A stretch of 54,488 nucleotides of DNA, from assembly GCF_000003815.2 (NCBI RefSeq), contig NC_049980.1, forward strand, positions 32,029,779 to 32,084,266, written 5' to 3'. Numbering within the stretch: the first letter of the stretch is position 1; every line of letters starts with the position of its first letter. The translations under genes were made by a program, and so were the position numbers. Of the stretch, positions 24,601-36,600 are shown in pieces. Below the pieces are notes generated by a model. It saw only the letters and a list, made by a program, of their open reading frames with translations. It had not been told where the DNA came from and searched no databases. The DNA is from Branchiostoma floridae. Its lineage: Eukaryota; Chordata; Leptocardii; Amphioxiformes; Branchiostomatidae.

Positions 24601-27600
24601 CAAAGCTGCCCTAGCATGACACTGATGAGAGTGTGGTAATGTTAGTTCACCTTTATCCACAATGTAACCTATATCCGTTGTTTAAAAAAAACATAATATT
24701 TAATTAGCGATATCCAGGCGACGGACGGTGGTTTTAAAATGGTAATATTTTCATAATATCGTGGCTGAAGCTATCATCCATCGGGCTGATATCTCTGAAT
24801 ATTCTGTTTTGAATACAGCGGATATAGGTCACCCCGCGCATAAGGTGACTAGCGTTACATTTTCGCCCAGACTGCCTATCAAGGAAACAAGCTAAGAACT
24901 TATAGAAGAATTAAACATACATATGAGAGAGAAAAATATCTCGATATACAAAATTTCTATCACCGCCGAGCTATGACTAAGCTAAGCTAAGAATTAGCGA
25001 CCATTCGCTACAAATTGAAGTTGGTAGACACAGCAAAACTCCTCCAAATGACAGAATATGTACATTTTGCAACGATAGATGTGTAGAGAATGAAGTACAT
25101 TTTCTTTTAGAATGCCCACTATACACCGAGATGCGCACATCTCTCATAAATACACTACAACTAGATAATTAATATGTGTGTTTAAGTAAGGAACAAATGT
25201 TCAACTACATTATGACGACTAATAGATACAACGCACTTGGAAAGATTTGTAAATTTGTTCATACAAGCTTCAAAAAGAGAGAAGAGACTATGTACATTTT
25301 AGATGATATAAGATGTAACCTGTTTCACGTATACTTAAGTTATCCAACCCAATGCATTTAGCCCATGTTGGGCAGGAGTATGCAATAAAGATCATTGTCA
25401 TTGTCATTGTTGTTCCGACTCAGCTGGAACAAACATCGCACTCGGGAAGACGACACGTCAGTCGACAACACTCGACGCGAACAGTCACTCCTGGCACGGC
25501 AACGACGGCGTGAGAACAACGGAGGGTTGTAACGACGGCAACGGCACTTGCGTCAGAACAACATACATTATTAGTCCAGGTGTGTACAAAAACAACGTTT
25601 GGACACGAAAACTACACACAAGTCCTGGTTTGAAGGAGTGTAAGAAGTCAGAGGGGCGAGTAGAACAGAAATAAACAATATATACTAATATCATGACCGA
25701 TCCGGGAATCGAACTCGGGTCCTCAGGATCACAACACTAGCAGCCTAACTGAGTGAGCCAAAAGCCTGAGAGGCGTTTGGCATGGTCAGTTAGCACTACT
25801 TCAACCGCACTGTTACAGGAGGTTAAATCTGTTAACTAACGCCAAAACACAGAAAAACCTCGTTAAAATGAATACGCAGAAGGTCAACTTTGACAGGACA
25901 AATCTTGTCTTCTTGAAATCGCAAGTGACCTACACGCGGCTGTCCGACTTTTCCAGATCACGGAGAATCAAAATATTCTGACAGTGCCACGACTAATTGT
26001 ATGGAGTGCTCTATACTTAAATCGGTGTGTTACACCGTGCAACCATTTGGGGGCCCACAATGACACATCATGGCACAATAAAGTTACATATGTATACATG
26101 CATGGTCAGCCTACAATGGTGCGCTGCTTAACGTTAGGGTTTTACCGTCAAATCATACGTGCGATGTATGCTAACATGCCTTTGACACGAACATAAGCTA
26201 CGTACTTGAGTGTGTTGTCATCGCGTCTTGTTTATTTATTTATCTATCTATTTCTGTTTGCTCTAAACAGGGTAGAACGCACTCCGTGCTTAGCGCACTT
26301 TCCAGGATGGTGTTGTCATTAGATGTGCAAATAAAAAAATGCAAATACAGATCATGGGTGTTAAATGGGACGGCGCGTTTCTTTAGTAGAAGTAAACTGA
26401 CCTCCTTCTGACATACACGAGTGATAGATTAGCAGATGGCAGACAAATACCACCCACAGAACCCGAAACTTATCTTAATTTTGGGCCATGAAATTCAAGT
26501 CTGCGTCCTGAAAAGGGCCGGCAATTTTTTTTTTTAATTTCATGATCTAATTGGGACCATGTGAGCCGCATAGAACGTCAGATTGTCAGGACGTCCTTTT
26601 GATATGTTTTTTTATTTTATTTTATTTATTCAACATCAAAGTACAATACAGGACAGAGAGGTAATACACTCTAGCAGTACGCTAATATTCATATCACCTC
26701 TCGAAAAAAGATAACTGACAAGAACAAATGAATGACAATATCAAAACAAACAGTTCACAGCTATTTACATATAAGTCAGGTTACAAGGTAGTTGCAAAAC
26801 GTTTCGTATGTACAATATATAACTGGGTTAACTGTTAGATACTGCAGTTTGTAGAATGTGACAGGAAAGGTGAACCCCTTAATAGTAGATGGATACGGGC
26901 TGATTCGGATAAACTATTGAAGTCAAGAGTGTTGCCTGTATTGCCAATATGATCGCTTGCAATCTCAATAAATCAAAGCAAAGCAAAGCAACACACGAAG
27001 GGGTGAATTTATAAAAGTGTGATTATTTCTTGCAGAGACATGTAGCGTTGAGCAATCGGGCATGGAAAAAGCCGCCGCCACCTTAACAGCATCTTCTGTA
27101 CACTCTGATTGCTCTACGGAGAAGGCGCTTTTGAACTCGCATGCTACAGCCAGTGGAACTGGGTGGGCAGGAGCATGGTGTGCCTCAGGGATCCACGGAG
27201 TTCACTGGCTTCAGGTAAAATTAATTACATGATTTATCCATTTAACCATGACTTGCTACAACATCCATTGCATTCCTATAGGTCGTCTCTAGTGGCAATG
27301 GGTAGTTACCAGTTATTTTTGTTACTTTTAGCATGGCTATTACCAACTAGAGTTAACTCTTTCTAATTACTTGTTATTTCTTTAACATGCCCTTATAGTC
27401 TTCTGTCAATTAAACACAATAGGTCGATCTAAAATCACTGTCCAGGATAGCTGGCGTAATCACGCAAGGACGAGCTGACGGGGACCAATGGGTGACCAGC
27501 TATAAGCTTACCTTTAGCTCTGGTGGCACCGTTTGGGACACGTACGCTGAAGAAGGACAAGACAAGGTTCTAACAGACGTTATTTGATAGCATTGATATT

Positions 27601-30600
27601 AAGATGCTATCGCAGCTACTTTCTTTTATATCAATTAAGTCTTTCACCGGTCAATTAAGGCATGTGAGTCTCTATCGATCATGAATCGCATTTGGATTGT
27701 TCCATCTTCAGCCCACTTGGAGGGTGACCTAGCCAAGGCTTTGCTATTTTACAGACAGGGAAGCTTGTTGGTGATTGATGATTTCCAATGTTTTTAGCAG
27801 TCTATTGGAGGGAACAATGGAACGTTGGTAAATTAACGTATCTGCTTTGTGAAAAGAGATGTGTAACAGGGGCTGCATGAGAAACCCCCATGGAGGAGCT
27901 GGCAAAAACTCTCCATATAGGTAAAAAAAATGTCTTGAATGTGACGTGAACCATGTGTTTAGATTTATTTTGCGCGGAGCTAGCTCCATGAAGCTGGAGG
28001 ACTGTACGAGCAACCTCCATGGAGGAGCTCCACATAGGTTGCTCGTGCAGTCCCTCTCAACATGTGACGGGCTGACTTTGTAAGTGCAGCACAGATCAGT
28101 ACAGTAAACGATCACCCACAGCGACTTGAGTTCTCACTGCTATCCTGACCATAATCTTGTCTTTTTTAAAGAATCTAACCCGTTATTGGTGAGGCAAGGA
28201 CATCATGAAAATGTGTATATTAACATCCACAACTTTCGTTTCGTATAGTACGATAAAATCAGGCTGAAAGGACCCAATGTAGCCGAAAAATCGGTACGGA
28301 CGACCCAGTGACCGCAGGTGACCCCGTGGGAACGTGAGCCATCAGAATGGTTCAATGCTACATCCAATTTCCATGCAAAGCTGCATTGAAATTGCAAAAG
28401 ATCAGGAACTTACAATGTACGAGACATAAAATTCATTAGGGGAAGTTTTATGATTGTGGGCCGTTATAACTAATGGTCTGTTGTTTATCATTTATGAATA
28501 TAGAATCAAAAAGGCACCCATGCGTAAGCAGCATAATGGTGCCTTCCGAAAGCGTTCGGACCCTCCGGAGTGAAATAGCGCGAAAACGTGGACTGAGACA
28601 GGCCAAAAATAGTTACTCAAGCAACTGNNNNNNNNNNNNNNNNNNNNNNNNNNNNNNNNNNNNNNNNNNNNNNNNNNNNNNNNNNNNNNNNNNNNNNNNN
28701 NNNNNNNNNNNNNNNNNNNNNNNNNNNTTTACTATGAATGAAGACAATTTCAGATGTCCAATAGGAAAGGTTGTAAGACAATTCAGACTGAAGACAATTT
28801 GGATTCCAAAGAAAACAAAGCTAAGCCAAAGTCAAGCTGAAGACAATTTGGATGACCTAAATAATATAAAAGACCTGTTTCTTCCAGATCTCTTCAGTGT
28901 CACTGACGAAGGATAGTGGATTCTATCCGAAACGTCTGACCGTTTCAAAACCATATCCAGTTGCTTGAGTAACTATTTTTGGCCTATCTTATTACCTGGA
29001 TGTCTAACCTACATCGACGTATCATGGACTGAGACGCTGACAGCGGGACGCGTTACCAACTTTAAATGCTATTTCCTCCAACAAAAATAACTCTTGATAG
29101 AAAAAAAATAGTTATTTTCTGGATATTCTAGCTTGCAGATACATATTATTCAATGCTTTTTGATATTTGACCTTAGAATGATATTATTTTAGCAACAGCG
29201 ATATGTTAGGGGAAAACGTAAGAAAAATATTTTAATACGTCGATGAAGGTTAGACATCCAGGTAATAAGATACGCCAAAAGCAGTTACTCAAACAACTGG
29301 ATCCAAAATCATATCCAGTTGCTTGAGTATTACTAACTGCTTTTTGGCGTATATTATTTTTAAAACGTTTTTGCCCCAAAAGTGTGAGCATATCGTCACA
29401 TAATTTTTAAATGTACTGTCAATTGTTCGTCCATATGGGCCATAGTGCCTGACAATAAACAGACATCACATAATCCAAAATATCCTTGACCAGATCATTT
29501 CCGTTTGGAATAAGCACTTATCCTGAACAAAAAATCAAGGATATAATACTTGTAACCGCTTGGGACTTCACTTCCTGCATCAATGAAACAACAGTATTGT
29601 AACCAAAATCCTTATTTCTAACCCTACATTATTGTACAGCAATTGAGATTGCAGGTGCATTTTATATCTGTATAACGTTTGGTTACAATACGACCATGCG
29701 TTAAAACGTTACAGCCATTCACGTATTTTCAACTAACTAGAACCATGCCACATACCTTAATTGACCAGAGCTGCCTTGAAATTAGTTAACAAGCCTGGAA
29801 TTAAACACATACAATTTCTCTTGTCAATGCAATTTTCTCTTCAATGTGAGAGGTTCTTAAAATTGATGTTTATTGGTTCAAAGTAAAAATGAATTACGAT
29901 TGAAAAGTTGCTAGCCATTACCATTTCAATGCCTTAAAAAAAACTCATTCAATTGTGAGTTTATTTTTAAAAAGTGAATGCTGCATCAGATTCAGATATT
30001 TGTATAAACTTCGCTGGTCAACGTATTTACAGTACATCGATTATTAGTGGAATTGCTCGCTTGTATTCATGTGCTTCTGACCTTTCCTTTGACTGGATAG
30101 GTGTTTGAAGGCAACACTGACCGGAGCAGTCCCGTTGAACACCTCCTTGTGCCGCCCGTCCCAGCAAGGTTTGTCCGGTTCCACCCGCTGACGTTTTATG
30201 TGTGGCCCAGCATGAGGATGGAAGTACTCCTGTGTGCTCCGGGTAAGACAGTATCAAAAGTGTCTTGTACTAAGTTGTAGCTTTCACTAATATATTTCAT
30301 TAAAACAATTGTCCGTTACAAGGTAGAATTTCTTGAGTCTACATTTGGCGGGTCGTACTAAACCACAAACGTACTGCAAGTCCCAAAGCACATACACTCG
30401 AAAAAAGAACGTTTGCATAATCAAAGGAATCAAAAATCGAATTGTGTAAAATACACCCCTTCCATGGCAAACATTTACTTCACGTCGGCACCTCGATGTA
30501 AAATGGACCTGTGCAGAAAGAACATCCACTCACAGTATGGACATTTCGCATTATCATTTTGACTTTGACTTTGACTTTATTCAGATCCACATTTAGCTAT

Positions 30601-33600
30601 TACATCATTCTGACAACATTTACCAACCGTGTTATTTAGGCACTTGTAATGTTAGTACAAAGTTTCATGAGTGAAACAAATGAGCTTTGTTGTTTCCGGG
30701 TAGAAAGAGAGTTTTTAAAATTCGCCCCCACATGTAAAACAATCTCGCATACGGATTTAGATGGTGGATCATAACGAAATGAAGAGTATATCTAACTAGT
30801 CTTGAGAACCATGCAGATGAGAGTCATAGAATTTCATAGCCCAAAATTAAGATAAGTTTCGGGTTCTGTGGGTGGGGTTTGTCTGCCATCTGCTAATCTA
30901 TCACTCGTGTACGTCAAAAGGAGGTCGGTTTACTTTCACTTTTCCCCTATCAAAAAGAAACACGACCGTGCCTGGTGTAATTTTACACTGATTAACCATG
31001 TCCAAAAGGTCTCACTTGTCAAGCCTACGTCCTGAGAAGGTCTGCAAACATTTCTTTAAATTCATGGTACAAAGTAAAAGGTACAGCGAGAACGCTTTGG
31101 AACGAACACCTTGTTGTATACAGTTTATCGGTGGGGCCACGGCGTTTCCTCGAGTAAAGCGGGACATAATTTACATGTCCTGTCTTGAACGAAAACAGAG
31201 TCCGCCAGGGGGCGCACTCCTCCGAAATGAGGGACTTCGGGGCAGTCCCATGTTTACAAGGAGACATCTCGTCTTTAGAAGGAGAGGTCACGTCTTTATA
31301 ATGGGGACCTCTGCGCAATAATGAGGTCGGCAAGGCGTCGCTGCCTGATGGTACCTAGTCACATACATTGATGTGTGACGATTAGAAGTGTGACATGTTC
31401 GGGGTATGCCTGACTCGGCGTATTTAAGGTCGCACGTAAAAGACGTCACGTACCTTTGAATTAAACACAGGAACATGTGACGTGTTTTGGTATGTCGGAC
31501 GAGCACGTCACCGGAACGTACTGCGCCTGCGCAAACCCTGGTAGTTTGGGGCTTGGTTTGGTCAACGTTGCATTAAAATCCCGCTTGTGCACAGTATATG
31601 TTGGAGACTGGTTTTCGGGTAAACGTTCCCGGGAGTTTTTCCCTTATATACGCACGTACTTTCTTAATTGCGGCCCTTTAATAAACCGGGGGTTTTAGCA
31701 TGTCTATACTTTTCGCGCAGGCGCAGTACGTTCCGGTGACGTGCTTGTCGGACGTGACGTGTGACATCTGTACAAGACGTCACGTATTTTGTGTTACATG
31801 TGACGTGAATGAAACACGGACCTGTTGAAAGACGTCACATACTATGGCAATACATTTTTTTCACAAATACGGGAGCTATATACGTGTGACGTAAATACGT
31901 GACGTCCGACCTATTACGAACACGTCACACCTATTTTTCAGAATGTACCCTTTGGACTCGCTGGTTTGACCGTGACGATACCAGCGGTACCGGCGACGCG
32001 GAATTGCTATCCTACCTTCGGCAGGAGAACCCGGGACAAATCTGCTCCGGCCCCTCGGCTATCCAGGCCCGTGTCCGCGGGACACACGTACAGGCCTCCC
32101 AGACGGGAGAGCAGTTCGACTCATATGACAAGGAAGTCGGCTTTTATTGCATAAACTCCGACCAAAGCGACGGGTCCTGCTTGGACTATGAAGTGCGCTT
32201 CTGCTGTGATTCTGGTACATGATTATTTATTTTTTTTAAATCATCTTTATTACACACAAGATGAATACATACATGTATATATTACAGGCTAAGACCTAGG
32301 ACAGCCCTTTGTCTGATCTCCAGGAGGGCGCAAGGTATTAAAAAGAAGTACAATGGCAGATTAAAATAGTTTAAATACACGTCACATTTCATAACGTTTA
32401 GACCCAGATACATCGTAAAATTTAGACCCAGATACAACTAGTTTCTGTAGATAAACAGTCCTGACGTACAGTCCCAAGTAGGTGTGTTTCGGGCACGTAG
32501 ATAGCATAGGATGCACAGAGTGCGCACTTTCCCAGTCTACTTTTAAGATTGCCTCCAGTCTTTGCTAATTGGTTCTCTTCGCCCCTGTAAGGAACGTATA
32601 TTTCACTCGACCATACCATAGGTATTGGAAAGAAATGCACCCGCTAATCGACCTCCGATGGTCGCTGAGCGACCTACAATTGTTCGCGTTTCTCAGTGGT
32701 CGCACAGCGAACGCCCAATGATCGTTCGGAGACCACTAGGGTCGGTATGATCTCGCCATGGGATTTTGCAATTGATAAAACCAAACGCTTAACTGAGGTT
32801 ACCGATGGAGAAATCAGGGACTAGAGCGACCATTGAGCGAAACCTGGGCGTCCTTGGAAACCATTGAACGCACCGCGAAGCACGACTAGCCAATTCCAGA
32901 AATGTGACGTATGTCACACGTGACGTGATTAAAAAGTGGGACGTGGACAAGTCAAGTCCTACTCAATTTGTAGTCATTGATCGTTAACTAAGTTATTGAT
33001 AGAATGAAGTCACGTATGCTGCGCTTTCGTGTGACGTGTTTATAATAGGTCGGACGTCCCGTATTTTACGTCAGATGTGACGTGAATTTAGGTCAAACGT
33101 CACGTATGTAGCTCCCGTATTTTTGAAACAAATGTATTGCCATACACGTACTTTGTACAAAGTGGAACGTGGTCAAGTCGAGTCTCATTCAATCGTTAAC
33201 TAAGTTATTGATAAAAGGACGTCACGTATGCCGCACGTAAGTGTGACGTTTTTGTGATAGGTCGGACGTCACGTATTTCACGTCCCATGTGACGTGAATG
33301 TAGCTCCCGTATTTTTGAAACAAATACATTGCCATGGTAGTACTTCTCAACGCACGTCACTCGCACGGTTGCGCAAAGTTTAAATATGTGGGCTGCACTC
33401 TACGCCTGGCCATGAGCCGGTTGCGTGCATCGTTCCTTACGTTACCGTATGCAGGCCCTACTTACACGTGCTGCGTACGTACGGTTTCCTTACTCGCTGT
33501 ACGGGGCACGCACGTCGCCAGTACTGGCTCGAACGGGGGCGAATCCGCAGTACGATGGCAGAGAAAGTTCGATATGCACGTAGAGTTTTACGGCGCGTCT

Positions 33601-36600
33601 GCGTGCTCCCAAATCCGTTGGATTCCGTACGATTTCGTAAGGAGGCGGTACTTACCACTTACGGATCCCCAAAGATTGCCCACGTTTTTGCACGTAGACA
33701 CCACGCAGTTGCACGTACGGTGGGTTGTGCCCTTACCTTAAGCCGGGTTCACACGTACGTATACGAGGGGCGTGCAATAAGTAATGGTCCTGACCCACTT
33801 CCAGTTGTCTGATCTAGATGAAATGTTGCATGTGTAATGAGTCATATCTCTATGGGTTATGTTGCAAAAGACAGCTCTGAACTAATTGTGGTTTCTGATT
33901 TACTGGTGTTTGAACTTAGTCAGGTGCGAGATGGACCAGGTGTGAAATGGAACCAGTTGAGTGTCGCGCAGTGATCCGGTTTTTGTGTTTGAAAGGACGC
34001 ACACCAAGGAAGACTTTTGATGAAATAAATGAAACTTATGGTGATGATGCCCCATCATATGACCTTGTAAAACGCTGGCATCCTGAATTCAAACGTGGCT
34101 GGAAGTCTGTGGAAACAGCTCCCAGATCTGGTCGTCCCTCTTGTGCCATTGATGAGGCATCAGTTGGAGGACCAACCTGGGGTGTCCTACAAAATCGGTG
34201 TCCAGAGCTGCATCAAACGATGGGAGAAATGCATAACTCTGGGTGATTCCTATGAAGAGAAAGACTAATAACTGTGCCAAGTTTCATTAATCTCCTGCTA
34301 TGGGAAATGGGTCAGGACCATTACTAATTGCACGCCCCTCGTATATTCAAGTCCGTTTGAGGTCCGTATGGAAGTCTTTGCCTCTACCAGGCTCCACAGG
34401 TCGCTGGAAATATAGCAGAAATTGGAGAAATATAGACACATAACAGAAGAACTTTATTGCACGACATTTTTACATGGTACAATGTATGGCAACAACTATT
34501 ACACAAAGTACAAAATAGGTGTATAAATAAGACTTAACATCCTTATTAACATAGCAAAAAGGGCTAAAACAAGATATAATGTTACAATCGAGTTGGGCTA
34601 ATCATGGCTTTCATTATTCTTTCTAATAACAAAGCAGTCTTTGATATATTTGCCTAACTTTCATTATGGGAGTTGTGGCATCTAAAGATATATACAATTC
34701 TGTCTTTAGCATCGAGGTTCTTGAAATCTGCTGTAATAGATTCTAGAAATGTGAATAGCTCATTACGTAAAATAGTGTATTTAGAACATTCCATTAAAAA
34801 GTGAAATTCATCTTCAATATGCTTTGGACATGGCTGAGAAGTTAGCTGTCCGAGTGGTGTGTGACCCAGCTAACTCTTCTGGCATGTTGTCTGTCTATAT
34901 TTGTCCAATTTCTGTAGTTTTTCCATCGACCCGTGGAGCCTGATAGACGTTCATGCAGACCTCATGCGGACTTGAATATATACGCACGTGTGAACCCACC
35001 TTTAGGCATGCCATCAGCATAAGTTGGTTGTGTCAGGAATACGGTCGCCATGCATACGCACCCATTCGCAGCAAGAAAAATAGTGTTGCGCACTGCATAC
35101 GCACCTCATACGGAATGGAACGAAATCGTAATTCATACGCCAGATGCGTGTGACGTATAATTCAATTCCGAAAAATCAAAATCTTGGGCGTACGGCTGCG
35201 TATTGGCAGAATGTTCCGTTTTTATCGTATATATATATATATGTTTCGGACTCGAGGAAGAATAGCGGTACTATTTCGGTGGTATTACTAATGGAGATCC
35301 CAATAAAACAAACAAACAAACAAACAAACTCGCGCCGCACTCGACCGACGTGGGACCAAAGCACTGCGAATTTATTGCGTATGAGATGCGCAACAGCGTA
35401 CGCTCGATAGTTTTTGCATGTCCAAAACCATCAGGCGTAAAACGATTGAGATGTGTATGACATGCGTATTGTGCGTACGGCTGCGTATGAAAAATGTCAA
35501 TACGGACCGCATACGGACCTTATATGGACTTGTAAATATACGCACGAGTGAACCCACCATAAGATACATGACTTTCTGCCTACTACAAAAACGTCATTCT
35601 TCAGTGTATCACCTGATACTATTTACTATGTACGTATTGAATCTTCACGTGTTAGTAAAATCATTGTGGGAAACATGTCGCAGAGCTTCTTCAGCTTAAA
35701 CTGGTGTGTTACGTCGAAGGGTGGTTATACCGAGTATTCAAATATACTGAACTTCAAAGGTGCAATGATGTAAAAATGACATTTCTGATGACTGTCCTCT
35801 CGCCTGTGGTAGGTGTCAATGTCGCCTTCGGGAAGCCAGCGTTTCAAACAAGCACCGGTATGCCTCCCCACCTTGCCGTGGACGGGAACACCAATGGCAA
35901 CCATTACGCTCTTTCCTGTACACACACAGCGGGAGAGGCTAACCCAACCTGGTGGGTCGATCTAGGCCAGTCGTACGTGGTGGATAGGTACGTCTATAGA
36001 CACGTTCCTATATCAGTCATTACAATGAATGAATGTATGAATGAACTTTATTGCTCGACAATTGTACAGGGTACAACGTATGGCAACAAATACTAATGGA
36101 TTATCAGTTGAGCATTTAAAACACGCGGGACCTCGGCTTACTGTTTTGCTGTCACTTTTGTTCTCGGTCATCATGTTAGTGCACAGTCATGTTTCCTCTA
36201 CTCTACTTAAGGTCATTCTTATCCCGATAATTAAGAAACAAAACACCAACCCTTCTCTTAAGAATAACTACCGCCCATTGCTATTTCTAGCCCAATTTTC
36301 AAGTTATTCGAATCGCTTCTTCTCAACCGACTGGAGAAGCATCTTACTTCCCCAGCGAATCAATTTGGCTTTAAAAAGCACCATGGTACAGACATGTGCA
36401 TTTTTGCCCTTAAAGAGATAATTTCTTACTTCAAAAGCCGAGGTTCTCCCGTCTTCGTTTGTTTTCTTGACGCCGCTGAGGCTTTTGACAAGGTTAATCA
36501 CTATGTATTGTTTCAGAAACTGATAGACAAAAACGTACCTGTATACTTAGTGCGACCATTGTATACTGGTTTAAGATGATAGTCCTCACTGTGCGCTCAG

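Noticed and set aside
25690-25765. A tRNA gene on the minus strand
   Set aside because: A and B boxes are present but the ends cannot form an acceptor stem, so it is listed as a SINE-type relic.
27744-28115. A 123-codon minus-strand open frame
   Set aside because: It runs through a hairpin and intronic DNA and has no recognisable motif.
30998-31321. A 107-codon + strand frame overlapping a 102-codon minus-strand frame
   Set aside because: Overlapping frames on both strands with no motif, located in an intron.
33334-33741. A 135-codon + strand open frame
   Set aside because: It lies in a TACG-rich repeat, is open in more than one frame and shows no domain or cysteine pattern.
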